A model generated the notes under the pieces. The model did no database searches, was not told the DNA's origin, and worked only from the letters and a program-made list of their open reading frames with translations. From Promethearchaeota archaeon (GTDB taxonomy: Archaea; Asgardarchaeota; Lokiarchaeia; Sigyniarchaeales; SOKP01), in assembly GCA_016839745.1 (NCBI GenBank), contig JAEOTS010000045.1:1-64000 (forward strand): a DNA stretch of 64,000 nt, written 5' to 3'. The translations under genes and the position numbers were made by a program. Below, one piece after another: positions 9,205 through 16,902 of this stretch (positions within the stretch are counted from its first letter, which is position 1; every line of letters starts with the position of its first letter).

Positions 9205-10527
9205 TTAATTTATTTGATAAAATTGTTCTTCAAATTCAGGCTTACCCTGATACTTTTGCATGAAGATTAACGGAGCCTTTTGGAGGTTTTTGAAGATATA
9301 AGATGGTACTTTAATTCCTGCTAGCTTTAAAGCGTTTTGCACGCTTTCAGCTTCAGGTGGGCACCCATCAATTGCGATAAGTTCGTTGATATTTGGATGG
9401 TCCTTATGCTTATTGTATTGGCACTGTCCAAGCAATATTGTTTTATTTTTTCCCTCAGACGGTTCCATGATTTTTCCGGTAAGTATTTCTACATTATCAA
9501 AATCCTCACCCTTCCACGCAGCTCTAATTGCTGTTAGTAATACTCCATTATAAAAACTGCAATAAGTACACATCGTTTCATCGTATTTAGGATAAGAAAT
9601 TCCCCCAATACCTGCTCTAGCGTAAGAGAGAGGTAGTGTATTATTATTTTTGTAGATAAAATCCCATCCATGGGGAACAGCAAGATCATCTATACTTTCT
9701 CCTTTAACTTCAATATCTGATAAGTCAATTGGGCGATTTCTATCTTTCGCCACTTGAACTAAATGAGGGACAGCAACAGGATCAATACCCAGCAAACTTG
9801 AGCCAACCAAATCTGCTGATAACATATTAGTCGATGCTAGTACTATATCGCTTCTATGGGCTTTACCGTCAAAAGTTGGACCTCTCTCAAGCGTGTAGAT
9901 TCCATCGATGATTGTTAGGCCAGGAGGTGCTTTGTTTGCTAATTGCGATATGTTATAATTAAGGTTATATTTAGGATCTTCTCCATGAAACTTTTTCCGT
10001 GAGGGTATGTTAATTAAGCCTTTTAGATTTTTTAATCCTAAGCTAACAACACATTGTGCATGAGTTTTTAAGACGGGGACATCAATTAAGAAATCTGCTT
10101 GAAGCATATCTGCATTCATTTTTGCCGACACTCCTTCAGCTAACTCAACTTTTTCGAATGGTCTTTGGAATATGTCGTATACTTTAACTCCGTATCTTTC
10201 TTTTAATATATTATAACCAAGCTTTTCGAAAGCGTCTTCGGCTGTTTCTCTATCTTTTGGATTTTCTGTGACTATCCCTTCTCCGATAATAATGTCTTTG
10301 ACGCCATGCTCTTTGAGTAATTTTAAAATTTCTTCCATAAGACTCGAAGTTGTTAACATACCCCATTTAGGAAAGTCACAATGCCTATTCCAATAAACTA
10401 AATTTGGTTTTATGAAAACTTGTGCGTTAGGGTTAAGTTTTTCAAAACCATTCGCCATTTCGACAGCTTTTCGAACAGAATCATTTTCTTTTTCGTATTT
10501 TACAATTGATACAATCGATTTACTCAT
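9205..10527 (-). CDS. DUF362 domain protein (copy 2 of tandem pair)
   Basis: A 440-residue paralogue of the gene at 7835. It has the same opening (MSKSIVSIVKYEKE), FIKPNLVYW, VLKTHAQCVVSLGLKNLKG, IDGIYTLERGP, MCTYCSFYNG and GCPPEAE elements. Similarity runs end to end, which indicates duplication after acquisition of the complete domain. The shared cysteines (MCTYC, GQCQYNK, GCPP) are kept in both copies, so they are likely functional. It is the first gene of the pair. Upstream lie about 100 bases of AT-rich sequence before the GNAT gene stop. As with copy 1, the family assignment is firm but the function is not known. Confidence 0.88.
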   Translation of the reverse strand: MSKSIVSIVKYEKENDSVRKAVEMANGFEKLNPNAQVFIKPNLVYWNRHCDFPKWGMLTTSSLMEEILKLLKEHGVKDIIIGEGIVTENPKDRETAEDAFEKLGYNILKERYGVKVYDIFQRPFEKVELAEGVSAKMNADMLQADFLIDVPVLKTHAQCVVSLGLKNLKGLINIPSRKKFHGEDPKYNLNYNISQLANKAPPGLTIIDGIYTLERGPTFDGKAHRSDIVLASTNMLSADLVGSSLLGIDPVAVPHLVQVAKDRNRPIDLSDIEVKGESIDDLAVPHGWDFIYKNNNTLPLSYARAGIGGISYPKYDETMCTYCSFYNGVLLTAIRAAWKGEDFDNVEILTGKIMEPSEGKNKTILLGQCQYNKHKDHPNINELIAIDGCPPEAESVQNALKLAGIKVPSYIFKNLQKAPLIFMQKYQGKPEFEEQFYQIN

Positions 10528-10628
10528 TTATTTTGCACTTTTTCTTTTATTAAAAATTACGAGTGAATTGAATATTAACTATTTTAAAAATTAAATTGTT
10601 TTTGAAATAAGTCTTAAATCTACTTGGT

Positions 10629-11174
10629 TTACTCATTTGTTTTCTTTTCCCAGTCTTCTCTTAGGATAGCCATTATTACTTCGTCGTAATACTTGCCATT
10701 ATGATACCTTGCTTGTCTTTTTCTTCCTTCTTCGACAAATCCAACTTTTTGATATGAGTTGTAAGCGCGAGTATTAAAATCCCAAACACTCAATTCGATC
10801 CTATTCATATTTAACGTGTTGAAACCGTACTCTACTAACATCTCCATTGCCTCTGTTCCGTATCCTTGATTTTGGTAATTTTTCTCTCCGATGGTAATAC
10901 CGCAAGTACACGCTCGATTTTTAGAGTCTATATTATGAATAGCACAATTTCCTATGATTTTCTCAGGGTCTTCTTGATCTAATAGAAATATTGAAAAATG
11001 AACCATATCTTCCTTGTGTTTGAGCACATCGAACCATTCTTCTTCCCAATCACGGGTTAATGGTTTATACATCAATAAATATTGCGTTATTTCGGGGTCG
11101 TTAAACCATTTTAAGAATATATCAATGTGTTTCCTATCAAGAGGAGCAAATTTAATTCGCTTTCCTTTTATCAT
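10629..11174 (-). CDS. GNAT-family acetyltransferase (RimJ/RimL type)
   Basis: A 181-residue protein close to the usual length for RimJ/RimL-type N-acetyltransferases. The N-terminal strand IKGKRIKFAPLDRKHID is followed by the acetyl-CoA-binding region ITIGEKNYQNQGYGTEAM (Q/R-x-x-G-x-G/A motif, seen here as NQGYGT). The late NRIELSVWDFNTRAYNSY...GF motif B follows. It probably transfers an acetyl group from acetyl-CoA to a protein N-terminus or small amine; the substrate cannot be read from sequence. Its stop lies 102 bases before the DUF362 copy 2 start, and it begins 72 bases after the P-type ATPase stop, so cotranscription is uncertain. Confidence 0.88.
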   Translation of the reverse strand: MIKGKRIKFAPLDRKHIDIFLKWFNDPEITQYLLMYKPLTRDWEEEWFDVLKHKEDMVHFSIFLLDQEDPEKIIGNCAIHNIDSKNRACTCGITIGEKNYQNQGYGTEAMEMLVEYGFNTLNMNRIELSVWDFNTRAYNSYQKVGFVEEGRKRQARYHNGKYYDEVIMAILREDWEKKTNE

Positions 11175-11245
11175 ACATATAAGAATTTCAACAAATATTA
11201 AAAAATTAACGATTAAAAACGGTAAGATACAAAATAAAAAGTAGG

Positions 11246-14107
11246 TTAGAAAAATATTCCTGATCTACGAGCGAAGTATTTAACGAGTTCAAAAGATACG
11301 ATACAGATAAGCGAAATTAAAAAGCAGACTAACCAATCCCAGCCCGTGAGAAACATAAATCTAAAATTTAAACCCCAATCAGCAAGCGTTACTTGAACTC
11401 CAGGAATATAGATCAGCGCAAGAAACACAGCAAATAAGAATCCTATTAGTAAATACATGAATCGAGTGCTATCTTCTTTAATACTTTTGATTAAAGATTT
11501 ATTTGGCCTCCTAATTTGCAGAATTAAAAAGGATTCGCAGAAGAATAATGTTACCATTAGCATCGTAAGTGTTTTAGCTTCGTTAAGAGTAATCCCACTT
11601 CCATCTGGGAAGGTTAAAGGTGAAAACAGGTAGCCTTCGTTTAAATCTCCAAAATTGATAACAGAAACTTCAGGACCCAAAAGCGTCGTAAAATACACGA
11701 CTATCATGCTTACAGCTAATAGAGCTCCAAAAATGAATAAAAGGGTTACGGTGTTTTTTGAAAGAATTTCCTCTTCGTCGTGAGGTTTTTGTTTCATAAC
11801 ATCCTTAGATGTCCTATCAAACGTGAGAATAAGACCCGGGAAAATGTGAAGAGTAATCGAAAGGAAAATCCACTGATAATAAAATGCTTCGTCCAAGAAG
11901 TAAGGGAGGTTCAAAATTACTGATAAGATGAATTGGACGATTCCCTCAAAGACATTAATACAGATATAGAAAAACACCACTGCTCTGATACGAGAAAATA
12001 TTCCGCGTCCTTGTTCTATCCCAGTAACGATTGAAGTAAAGGAATCGTCGCTTATAACCATATCAGAAGCTTCCTTGGATACATCAGTACCTTGAATGCC
12101 CATTGCTATGCCTGCATCCGCCATATTCAGAGCTAATGCATCGTTCACGCCATCACCTGTCATAGCGACTACCTGATTAGCGTCTTGATATTTTTCTATA
12201 ATATCTTGTTTATGTTCGGGTGATACTCTTGCAAAAACCTTAATTTTGCTAAAATCGAAGAAAGATTTAACATTCTTTATATCTTTTCCCTCTAAAACGA
12301 TTTCATCTTCACTTTTAATTATTGAGATTTGCTTAGCAATTGCACGAGCCGTTTTGACCGAATCTCCCGTAATCATTACAACATCTACTCCTGCATCGTG
12401 ACATTGTTCCACGCTTTGTTTTACACCTTCTCTGGGAGGATCTAATATCGTAACGAAACCAATATATATCATGTCAGATTCACATAAGTCTCTACTTTTA
12501 TCGTCTTCAGGAGGAATAATATCTAATTTTTTATAACACAAACTGAGAATTCTGAATCCTTGCTCAGCATAGATATCTTCAATTTTAATTATTTTATCTT
12601 TAATCTCATCATTTAGATCTAACTCTTGGTCTTTAAATATAACTTTTTTACACAAAGGCATCAGAATCTCGCTTGCACCTTTAGTAAAGGAGTAAAATTT
12701 CCCATCTCGTTTGTAGATTTTAGTCATTCTTTTTACTTTGGAATCGAATGGGTACTCCTTTACATATTCAAAATCTTCAAGGAGATAATCACCCATTCCT
12801 TTTTGAAAGAGGACCATTAAAGCTCCTTCTGTAGGAGAACCGATTACGTTCCAGTTTGGAATTACTTTTCCGGAAATTACAACTTCATTTTTTACTAATG
12901 CAGAATTATTGTTTAAAAATCCAGAGGTTAGTAACAACTTTAGTTGAGGAAAATCATCGATGTGTTTAACCATTACCGAATTCTTTGGATCATCGACTAA
13001 TATGATATCCCCTTCAGGGCTATACCCGCTTCCTGTTACTTTATAATTAGAACCATTTGTCCAAACATGTTGAATAGACATCTGGTTCTTAGTCAAAGTA
13101 CCTGTTTTATCCGAACACACTACGCTTACACGGCCTAAACTATCTACTGAGGCGATATTTCTAATAATTACACCATGATGAGCCATAGCTAAAACTCCGG
13201 TTAATAAAATAATTGTTACGAGGAGCGGGATATTAATAGGTAATAAATCTAGAGCTGATGTCAGACTTTTTACAACATCTATAACTCCGGTTGCCAACCA
13301 TACGATTAATATTATAAAGAACCAAAAACCTATAACGATTAATCCTAACCATTTGCCAAAATTGTTCATTTTTTTTCTAATGGGAATATCTGAAGTTCCA
13401 GCGTCTTCTAAACCTTGCGATATCTTACCTATTTCAGTATCCTTCCCCGTTTTTACAGCGATAGCTGTAGCATTACCAGTAGTGATGAAAGTCCCATAAA
13501 AGATCATATTATGTCGTTCAGCAATCGAGACATCTTTTTTTGTTAAACCAGCTCCTTCTAGGTTTTTTCTAACAGGTTCTGATTCACCAGTGAGACTAGA
13601 TTCATTAACTTCTAGGTTTGAACCTTGAACTATTCTCCCATCAGCGGGTACTCGATCACCCTGCTTTAACACTAATAAATCTCCAACTACAACACTTTTA
13701 GTTAAAATATCTGCTTTTTGTCCATTTCTAATAAGGGTAGTTGTAGGCGCAGTCATTTCACGCAGTGCGTTTAACTTTTTTGTTGCGCGATATTGTTGAA
13801 TAATAGCTACAAAACAATTAAGAGCCACTACACCTAGTGTTACAAGAATAAAGATGATATCTCCATTGCCGTTAAAAATAGCTGCGAGAAATAATATTAA
13901 AACCCCAGCTAAATATATAACGATAAGCCAATTAAATAAAGGAGCAAGGTATATTTTAATAAAACCTTTAGAAGCTTTAGGGATTTCGTTTAACCCGTAA
14001 AGTTCAAGCCGTTTTTGGGCTTCTTCATTCGTTAAACCACTAGACGAATTAGTTTCAAACTTTTTATAAATCTGATCTAATTCCATATTGTAATAAATCT
14101 CTTCCAT
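11246..14107 (-). CDS. P-type cation ATPase, P2-like, with non-canonical ion-site residues (ATPase 1)
   Basis: A 953-residue membrane pump. Order: N-terminal cation-ATPase domain (LTNEEAQKRLELYGLNEIP), two TM helices, actuator domain with SSLTGES, TM3-4, phosphorylation motif SDKTGTLTKN, nucleotide domain with KGASE, hinge TGDGVNDALAL, and six C-terminal TM helices. The AMGIQGTDVSKEASDMV stretch and overall length match the P2 group. TM4 reads LPINIPLL where P2 calcium pumps have PEGLP, so the TM4 glutamate is absent. TM5 keeps N and E (INVFEG). TM6 has His (TLHIFPG) where the key Asp is expected. These alignments are by eye. The transported ion cannot be assigned. The gene follows the C_GCAxxG-type gene by 156 bases. 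Confidence 0.92.
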   Translation of the reverse strand: MEEIYYNMELDQIYKKFETNSSSGLTNEEAQKRLELYGLNEIPKASKGFIKIYLAPLFNWLIVIYLAGVLILFLAAIFNGNGDIIFILVTLGVVALNCFVAIIQQYRATKKLNALREMTAPTTTLIRNGQKADILTKSVVVGDLLVLKQGDRVPADGRIVQGSNLEVNESSLTGESEPVRKNLEGAGLTKKDVSIAERHNMIFYGTFITTGNATAIAVKTGKDTEIGKISQGLEDAGTSDIPIRKKMNNFGKWLGLIVIGFWFFIILIVWLATGVIDVVKSLTSALDLLPINIPLLVTIILLTGVLAMAHHGVIIRNIASVDSLGRVSVVCSDKTGTLTKNQMSIQHVWTNGSNYKVTGSGYSPEGDIILVDDPKNSVMVKHIDDFPQLKLLLTSGFLNNNSALVKNEVVISGKVIPNWNVIGSPTEGALMVLFQKGMGDYLLEDFEYVKEYPFDSKVKRMTKIYKRDGKFYSFTKGASEILMPLCKKVIFKDQELDLNDEIKDKIIKIEDIYAEQGFRILSLCYKKLDIIPPEDDKSRDLCESDMIYIGFVTILDPPREGVKQSVEQCHDAGVDVVMITGDSVKTARAIAKQISIIKSEDEIVLEGKDIKNVKSFFDFSKIKVFARVSPEHKQDIIEKYQDANQVVAMTGDGVNDALALNMADAGIAMGIQGTDVSKEASDMVISDDSFTSIVTGIEQGRGIFSRIRAVVFFYICINVFEGIVQFILSVILNLPYFLDEAFYYQWIFLSITLHIFPGLILTFDRTSKDVMKQKPHDEEEILSKNTVTLLFIFGALLAVSMIVVYFTTLLGPEVSVINFGDLNEGYLFSPLTFPDGSGITLNEAKTLTMLMVTLFFCESFLILQIRRPNKSLIKSIKEDSTRFMYLLIGFLFAVFLALIYIPGVQVTLADWGLNFRFMFLTGWDWLVCFLISLICIVSFELVKYFARRSGIFF

Positions 14108-14188
14108 GAGAAATTCTCCCGCGACTTTTGATGAATTAAGTGTTGTTATTAAAAAATATTTATAATAAATAGACTATAGAAATTCTTC

Positions 14189-14222
14189 TTTTTATTTTAT
14201 AGTATTTTGATTTAATAAAATT
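14189..14222. repeat. Short direct repeat upstream of ATPase 1 (copy A)
   Basis: Bases 14189-14208 are identical to 15105-15124 (TTTTTATTTTATAGTATTTT). The similarity continues more weakly rightwards through the 3' end of the neighbouring gene. It lies between the C_GCAxxG-type gene and ATPase 1, and is interpreted as part of an old tandem duplication. Confidence 0.6.
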
Positions 14223-14263
14223 AGTAATTAAGAGTAAAACTAAAATTTAAAATATTATAAGAA

Positions 14264-14803
14264 TTAAATCCACTTTTCCTGTAATTCTTTACCCGTTATC
14301 TTACCGACTTGTTCAATAGCAAAAAGAACAAAATTTACACATTTATTTTCCCAAGCCCTATTTCTCACGTACTCTTTTAATTCTGTACCAGTATTGTACC
14401 CACATATTTCCTCACAGCTTAATGAGCCAAATTTTCTTTCAAATTTATTCGCAAACATTATCACTTTTGAATATAATTTAGAAACTTCAAATTTGACTAA
14501 TTTTTCTTTGCCTCCTGTGATAATTCCAATCGCAGTTATTGCTCCATACAGAGCACCACATGTACCTTTACTTCCATTTTTGCTAGTATAAGCAGCCATA
14601 GCACTGAATGGAATTGCGAGATTACAAAAGTATTGGTTCGTTAATTCTTCTCTATCGAGGACATCTAAAATGTTCATAAAAGTTAATGAAGCACAACTAT
14701 TTCCAGGATCTTTTCCTAATGGAGCAAGGTTCTCTTTTAAATACTCAATTTTATCTTTAAACTTTTGTTTAAAATCAATATGAACTAAGTTATTCGAACT
14801 CAT
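14264..14803 (-). CDS. C_GCAxxG_C_C family putative redox protein
   Basis: A 179-residue cytoplasmic protein with the spaced cysteine pattern of the C_GCAxxG_C_C family (PF09719). It has NSCASLTF near residue 37, KGTCGALYGAI near residue 80 (the family's CGAxxGA core), SCEEICGYN near residue 130, and a late NKCVNF. Members are thought to be redox-active or metal-binding. No partner has been assigned from sequence. It is flanked by a P-type ATPase on one side and by a decayed ATPase tail on the other. A decayed copy of its own 3' end is visible near 15150-15225, so this gene and an ATPase probably travelled as a two-gene unit. That linkage suggests a role connected with the pump or its ion, which is inference. 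Confidence 0.78.
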   Translation of the reverse strand: MSSNNLVHIDFKQKFKDKIEYLKENLAPLGKDPGNSCASLTFMNILDVLDREELTNQYFCNLAIPFSAMAAYTSKNGSKGTCGALYGAITAIGIITGGKEKLVKFEVSKLYSKVIMFANKFERKFGSLSCEEICGYNTGTELKEYVRNRAWENKCVNFVLFAIEQVGKITGKELQEKWI

Positions 14804-14857
14804 GATTAATTTGTATTGGATTTTCTTCTATAAATATTTAACTTAATTGGTAGTATA

Positions 14858-15100
14858 TTAGAAAATAATTTGCTTAGATCTAGATAAACACTTGAAACTT
14901 TCGATTCCAATAAGCCCTAATAACGCAAATATAATACATATTAACCAATCTATTCCACCCAGGAACATAAAATTAATTTGAAGGTTTAAACCGAACACAT
15001 CGTTCACATAATAGTTTAAAGTTTGAGAGAACACAATATAGATAAAATGCAATGCCAATGTGAATAGGTTAATCAGGAATAGGGATGAACTGAATTCCTC
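14858..15100 (-). pseudogene. Relic: C-terminal 80 codons of a P-type ATPase
   Basis: The minus-strand frame from 15100 to the stop at 14858 matches the last 80 residues of ATPase 2 (16903-19770) at about two thirds of positions by eye. Shared blocks include LFTLALH, FSQT, NYYVND, QINF and IGIE. It aligns less well with ATPase 1. There is no start codon or N-terminal 870 residues. The frame meets a stop at 15113-15115, and homology ends at 15100, right beside the repeat at 15105. The only in-frame start is a TTG at 15058, inside a membrane helix. It is best read as the remnant left by an internal deletion of a third ATPase gene, not as a functional 66-residue gene. Confidence 0.8.
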
Positions 15101-15104
15101 TTTA

Positions 15105-15138
15105 TTTTTATTTTATAGTATTTTAATTCGATAAATTT
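15105..15138. repeat. Short direct repeat (copy B) abutting the ATPase relic
   Basis: Bases 15105-15124 are identical to 14189-14208, and the next stretch (AATTCGATAAATTTAG versus GATTTAATAAAATTAG) is also similar. It marks where the former upstream region of the deleted ATPase copy now joins its last 80 codons. Confidence 0.6.
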
Positions 15139-15149
15139 AGATATGAAAA

Positions 15150-15225
15150 ATAAAATCAGTAATGGAATTATATCTATTTTTCCTCTACATGTCTTTTCTA
15201 GTTAATTGTTCTTATTATTCAGGCA
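15150..15225 (-). pseudogene. Probable decayed 3' end of a second C_GCAxxG-type gene
   Basis: Read on the minus strand this stretch gives EQLTRKDM, a stop, then RKNRYN. It resembles the EQVGKITGKELQEKW end of the gene at 14264. At DNA level GAATTATATCTATTTTTCCT (near 15165-15184) matches GAATTAAATCCACTTTTCCT at 14261-14280 in 17 of 20 positions. The position relative to the repeat is the same in both copies. It contains stops and has no intact frame. The match is short, so the assignment is moderate. Confidence 0.45.
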
Positions 15226-15256
15226 ACTAAAAAAAGCACTGATTAGTGGAAGAAAA

Positions 15257-16768
15257 TTATTTGTTTTTATTGATACAAACAATCCTTAATTTAACCGTTA
15301 TTAAACTAATCCCAATCAGTGCAATTAACATATAACCAGGAATAATAGGTGATTCTTCTACAGCCACTAGTTTGACAACCTGAACATCCTTACTTCCGAT
15401 TAATCCTGCGCTATTATTCGCATAGAATTTAATTGTTACTTCTTCATTCTCTTTTTTGTCCCATTCAATTTGGTCGATGGTTCCATTTAATCCACTTGCA
15501 GGAATATTTGTTATTCCATTATCTATAGTATACCAAATATCATTGTATGCCCCAGTTATGGATAAGTTATAATCTGGACTAGTTATTCCAAAAATCTGGT
15601 TCTCGGTAGGTGTGTTTATTGTAATTACAGGGGTACTGGTATTAATCACGATTACTTTGATATCATATGAGAATTGTGGAAAATCACCACTAAAAGCAAA
15701 CATAGGATTAAGAAATTCACTTACTGTCAAAGAAGGTGGAACAAAGAAATGAGCTCCTACATTCCAATGAAATCTCAAGATATCAATTTTATTAAAATAA
15801 TTTGAGCTAATATGCCATGTCGGATCACAAGCAATCCAACCTATATTTGGTACGTAATATTCCATCCATGCCTGCAACATCATTGTTGAACTGGAATCAT
15901 TAAAGGTAAATTGGTATATATCATTAATTTTTGGCTCGAATAAAGAATTATTTGAAATTAAAAATCCAGTAACTTTACGAGCAGGAATATTCTGAATTCT
16001 TAAGAGTGTAATCATCAAACTTGAATATTCACTACAATCCCCCTCTCTATTATTATATGCCCATAAGGCACCCTTTTCTTGAAACGGAAGATTTCCATTG
16101 TAAGTAAGATTATTTGAAACCCACTCAATAATTTTTCGAGCTTTCTCAATGGGATTATCATCATAACTAACGATGCTATTAGAAAGGTCTATTAAGGTCG
16201 GATCGTCTCTTTCATAATAGGGCTCTGAATTATTACAATATAAATCAAAAATTTCATCACTTGTATCGTAATCTCCTATATCCTCGTCATTAATATCTTG
16301 AAATTCTATTTTATTTAACTTAACTGTATATTTTTGATTAAAAGTAATTTCTTCGCCTGGTGAGAGGCTGGCATTAAATGAATCGTATGTATTATTAAAC
16401 TTATCATGATGTCCTGTATTAATCTCAGAAGGGTTATATCCACCGATATAATTATACAAAAGCTCACTTTCTTGATAAGGGGGGCAAAATTTTGTTAAAG
16501 GAGAGTCAGGAATACGATTATTTAATCTTGCAAATTTAAAATAATACTCACCAGGAGTATATGTGGGAGTTAACGAAAAATTAGTTTCAATCTGATAAGT
16601 AACAGTTTGAGAGATATTATATTTTGATACACCCATATTTGATTGGGATGAAAATTGAAAAGAGTATCTATCTTGAGCGTCAAAGTTGAATGGGAAAAAG
16701 ATACTTAATGGGATAAGAAAAGTTATAATGAAAAAGCCTATAAAAACGAAAATATTCTTATTTTTCAT
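15257..16768 (-). CDS. Transglutaminase-like surface protein with Gln at the catalytic His position
   Basis: A 503-residue protein with a signal peptide-like hydrophobic start (about 7-25). A transglutaminase-like core (PF01841) lies near residues 200-325: REGDCSEYSSLM supplies the nucleophile Cys region, and GWIACDPTW supplies the Asp. Between them the family normally has His in an H-x-W-x-E element. Here it reads LQAWMEYYVP, with CAG (Gln) at 15874-15872. The Cys-His-Asp triad therefore seems incomplete, and the domain may be a binding or structural version. An Ig-like module (WYTIDNG core) shared with the other surface proteins follows, then PIIPGYMLIALIGIS and a basic tail, predicting a membrane anchor. 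It is flanked by ATPase genes but separated by more than 130 bases on each side. Confidence 0.86.
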   Translation of the reverse strand: MKNKNIFVFIGFFIITFLIPLSIFFPFNFDAQDRYSFQFSSQSNMGVSKYNISQTVTYQIETNFSLTPTYTPGEYYFKFARLNNRIPDSPLTKFCPPYQESELLYNYIGGYNPSEINTGHHDKFNNTYDSFNASLSPGEEITFNQKYTVKLNKIEFQDINDEDIGDYDTSDEIFDLYCNNSEPYYERDDPTLIDLSNSIVSYDDNPIEKARKIIEWVSNNLTYNGNLPFQEKGALWAYNNREGDCSEYSSLMITLLRIQNIPARKVTGFLISNNSLFEPKINDIYQFTFNDSSSTMMLQAWMEYYVPNIGWIACDPTWHISSNYFNKIDILRFHWNVGAHFFVPPSLTVSEFLNPMFAFSGDFPQFSYDIKVIVINTSTPVITINTPTENQIFGITSPDYNLSITGAYNDIWYTIDNGITNIPASGLNGTIDQIEWDKKENEEVTIKFYANNSAGLIGSKDVQVVKLVAVEESPIIPGYMLIALIGISLITVKLRIVCINKNK

Positions 16769-16902
16769 CTTAAATTTAATAAAATCTTTGTCTTTTTATT
16801 GGTATAAAATTATTATAAAAATATTATAAGAAAATATTTAAACTATTTTACTTTTTTTCGAGAGCTCAAGTGAAATGAGTTGATTTATTCATTCATTACG
16901 AT

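Noticed and set aside
14858..15058. A functional 66-residue membrane protein
   Set aside because: It starts at an internal TTG within a membrane helix and matches only the last part of an ATPase, so it is a relic.
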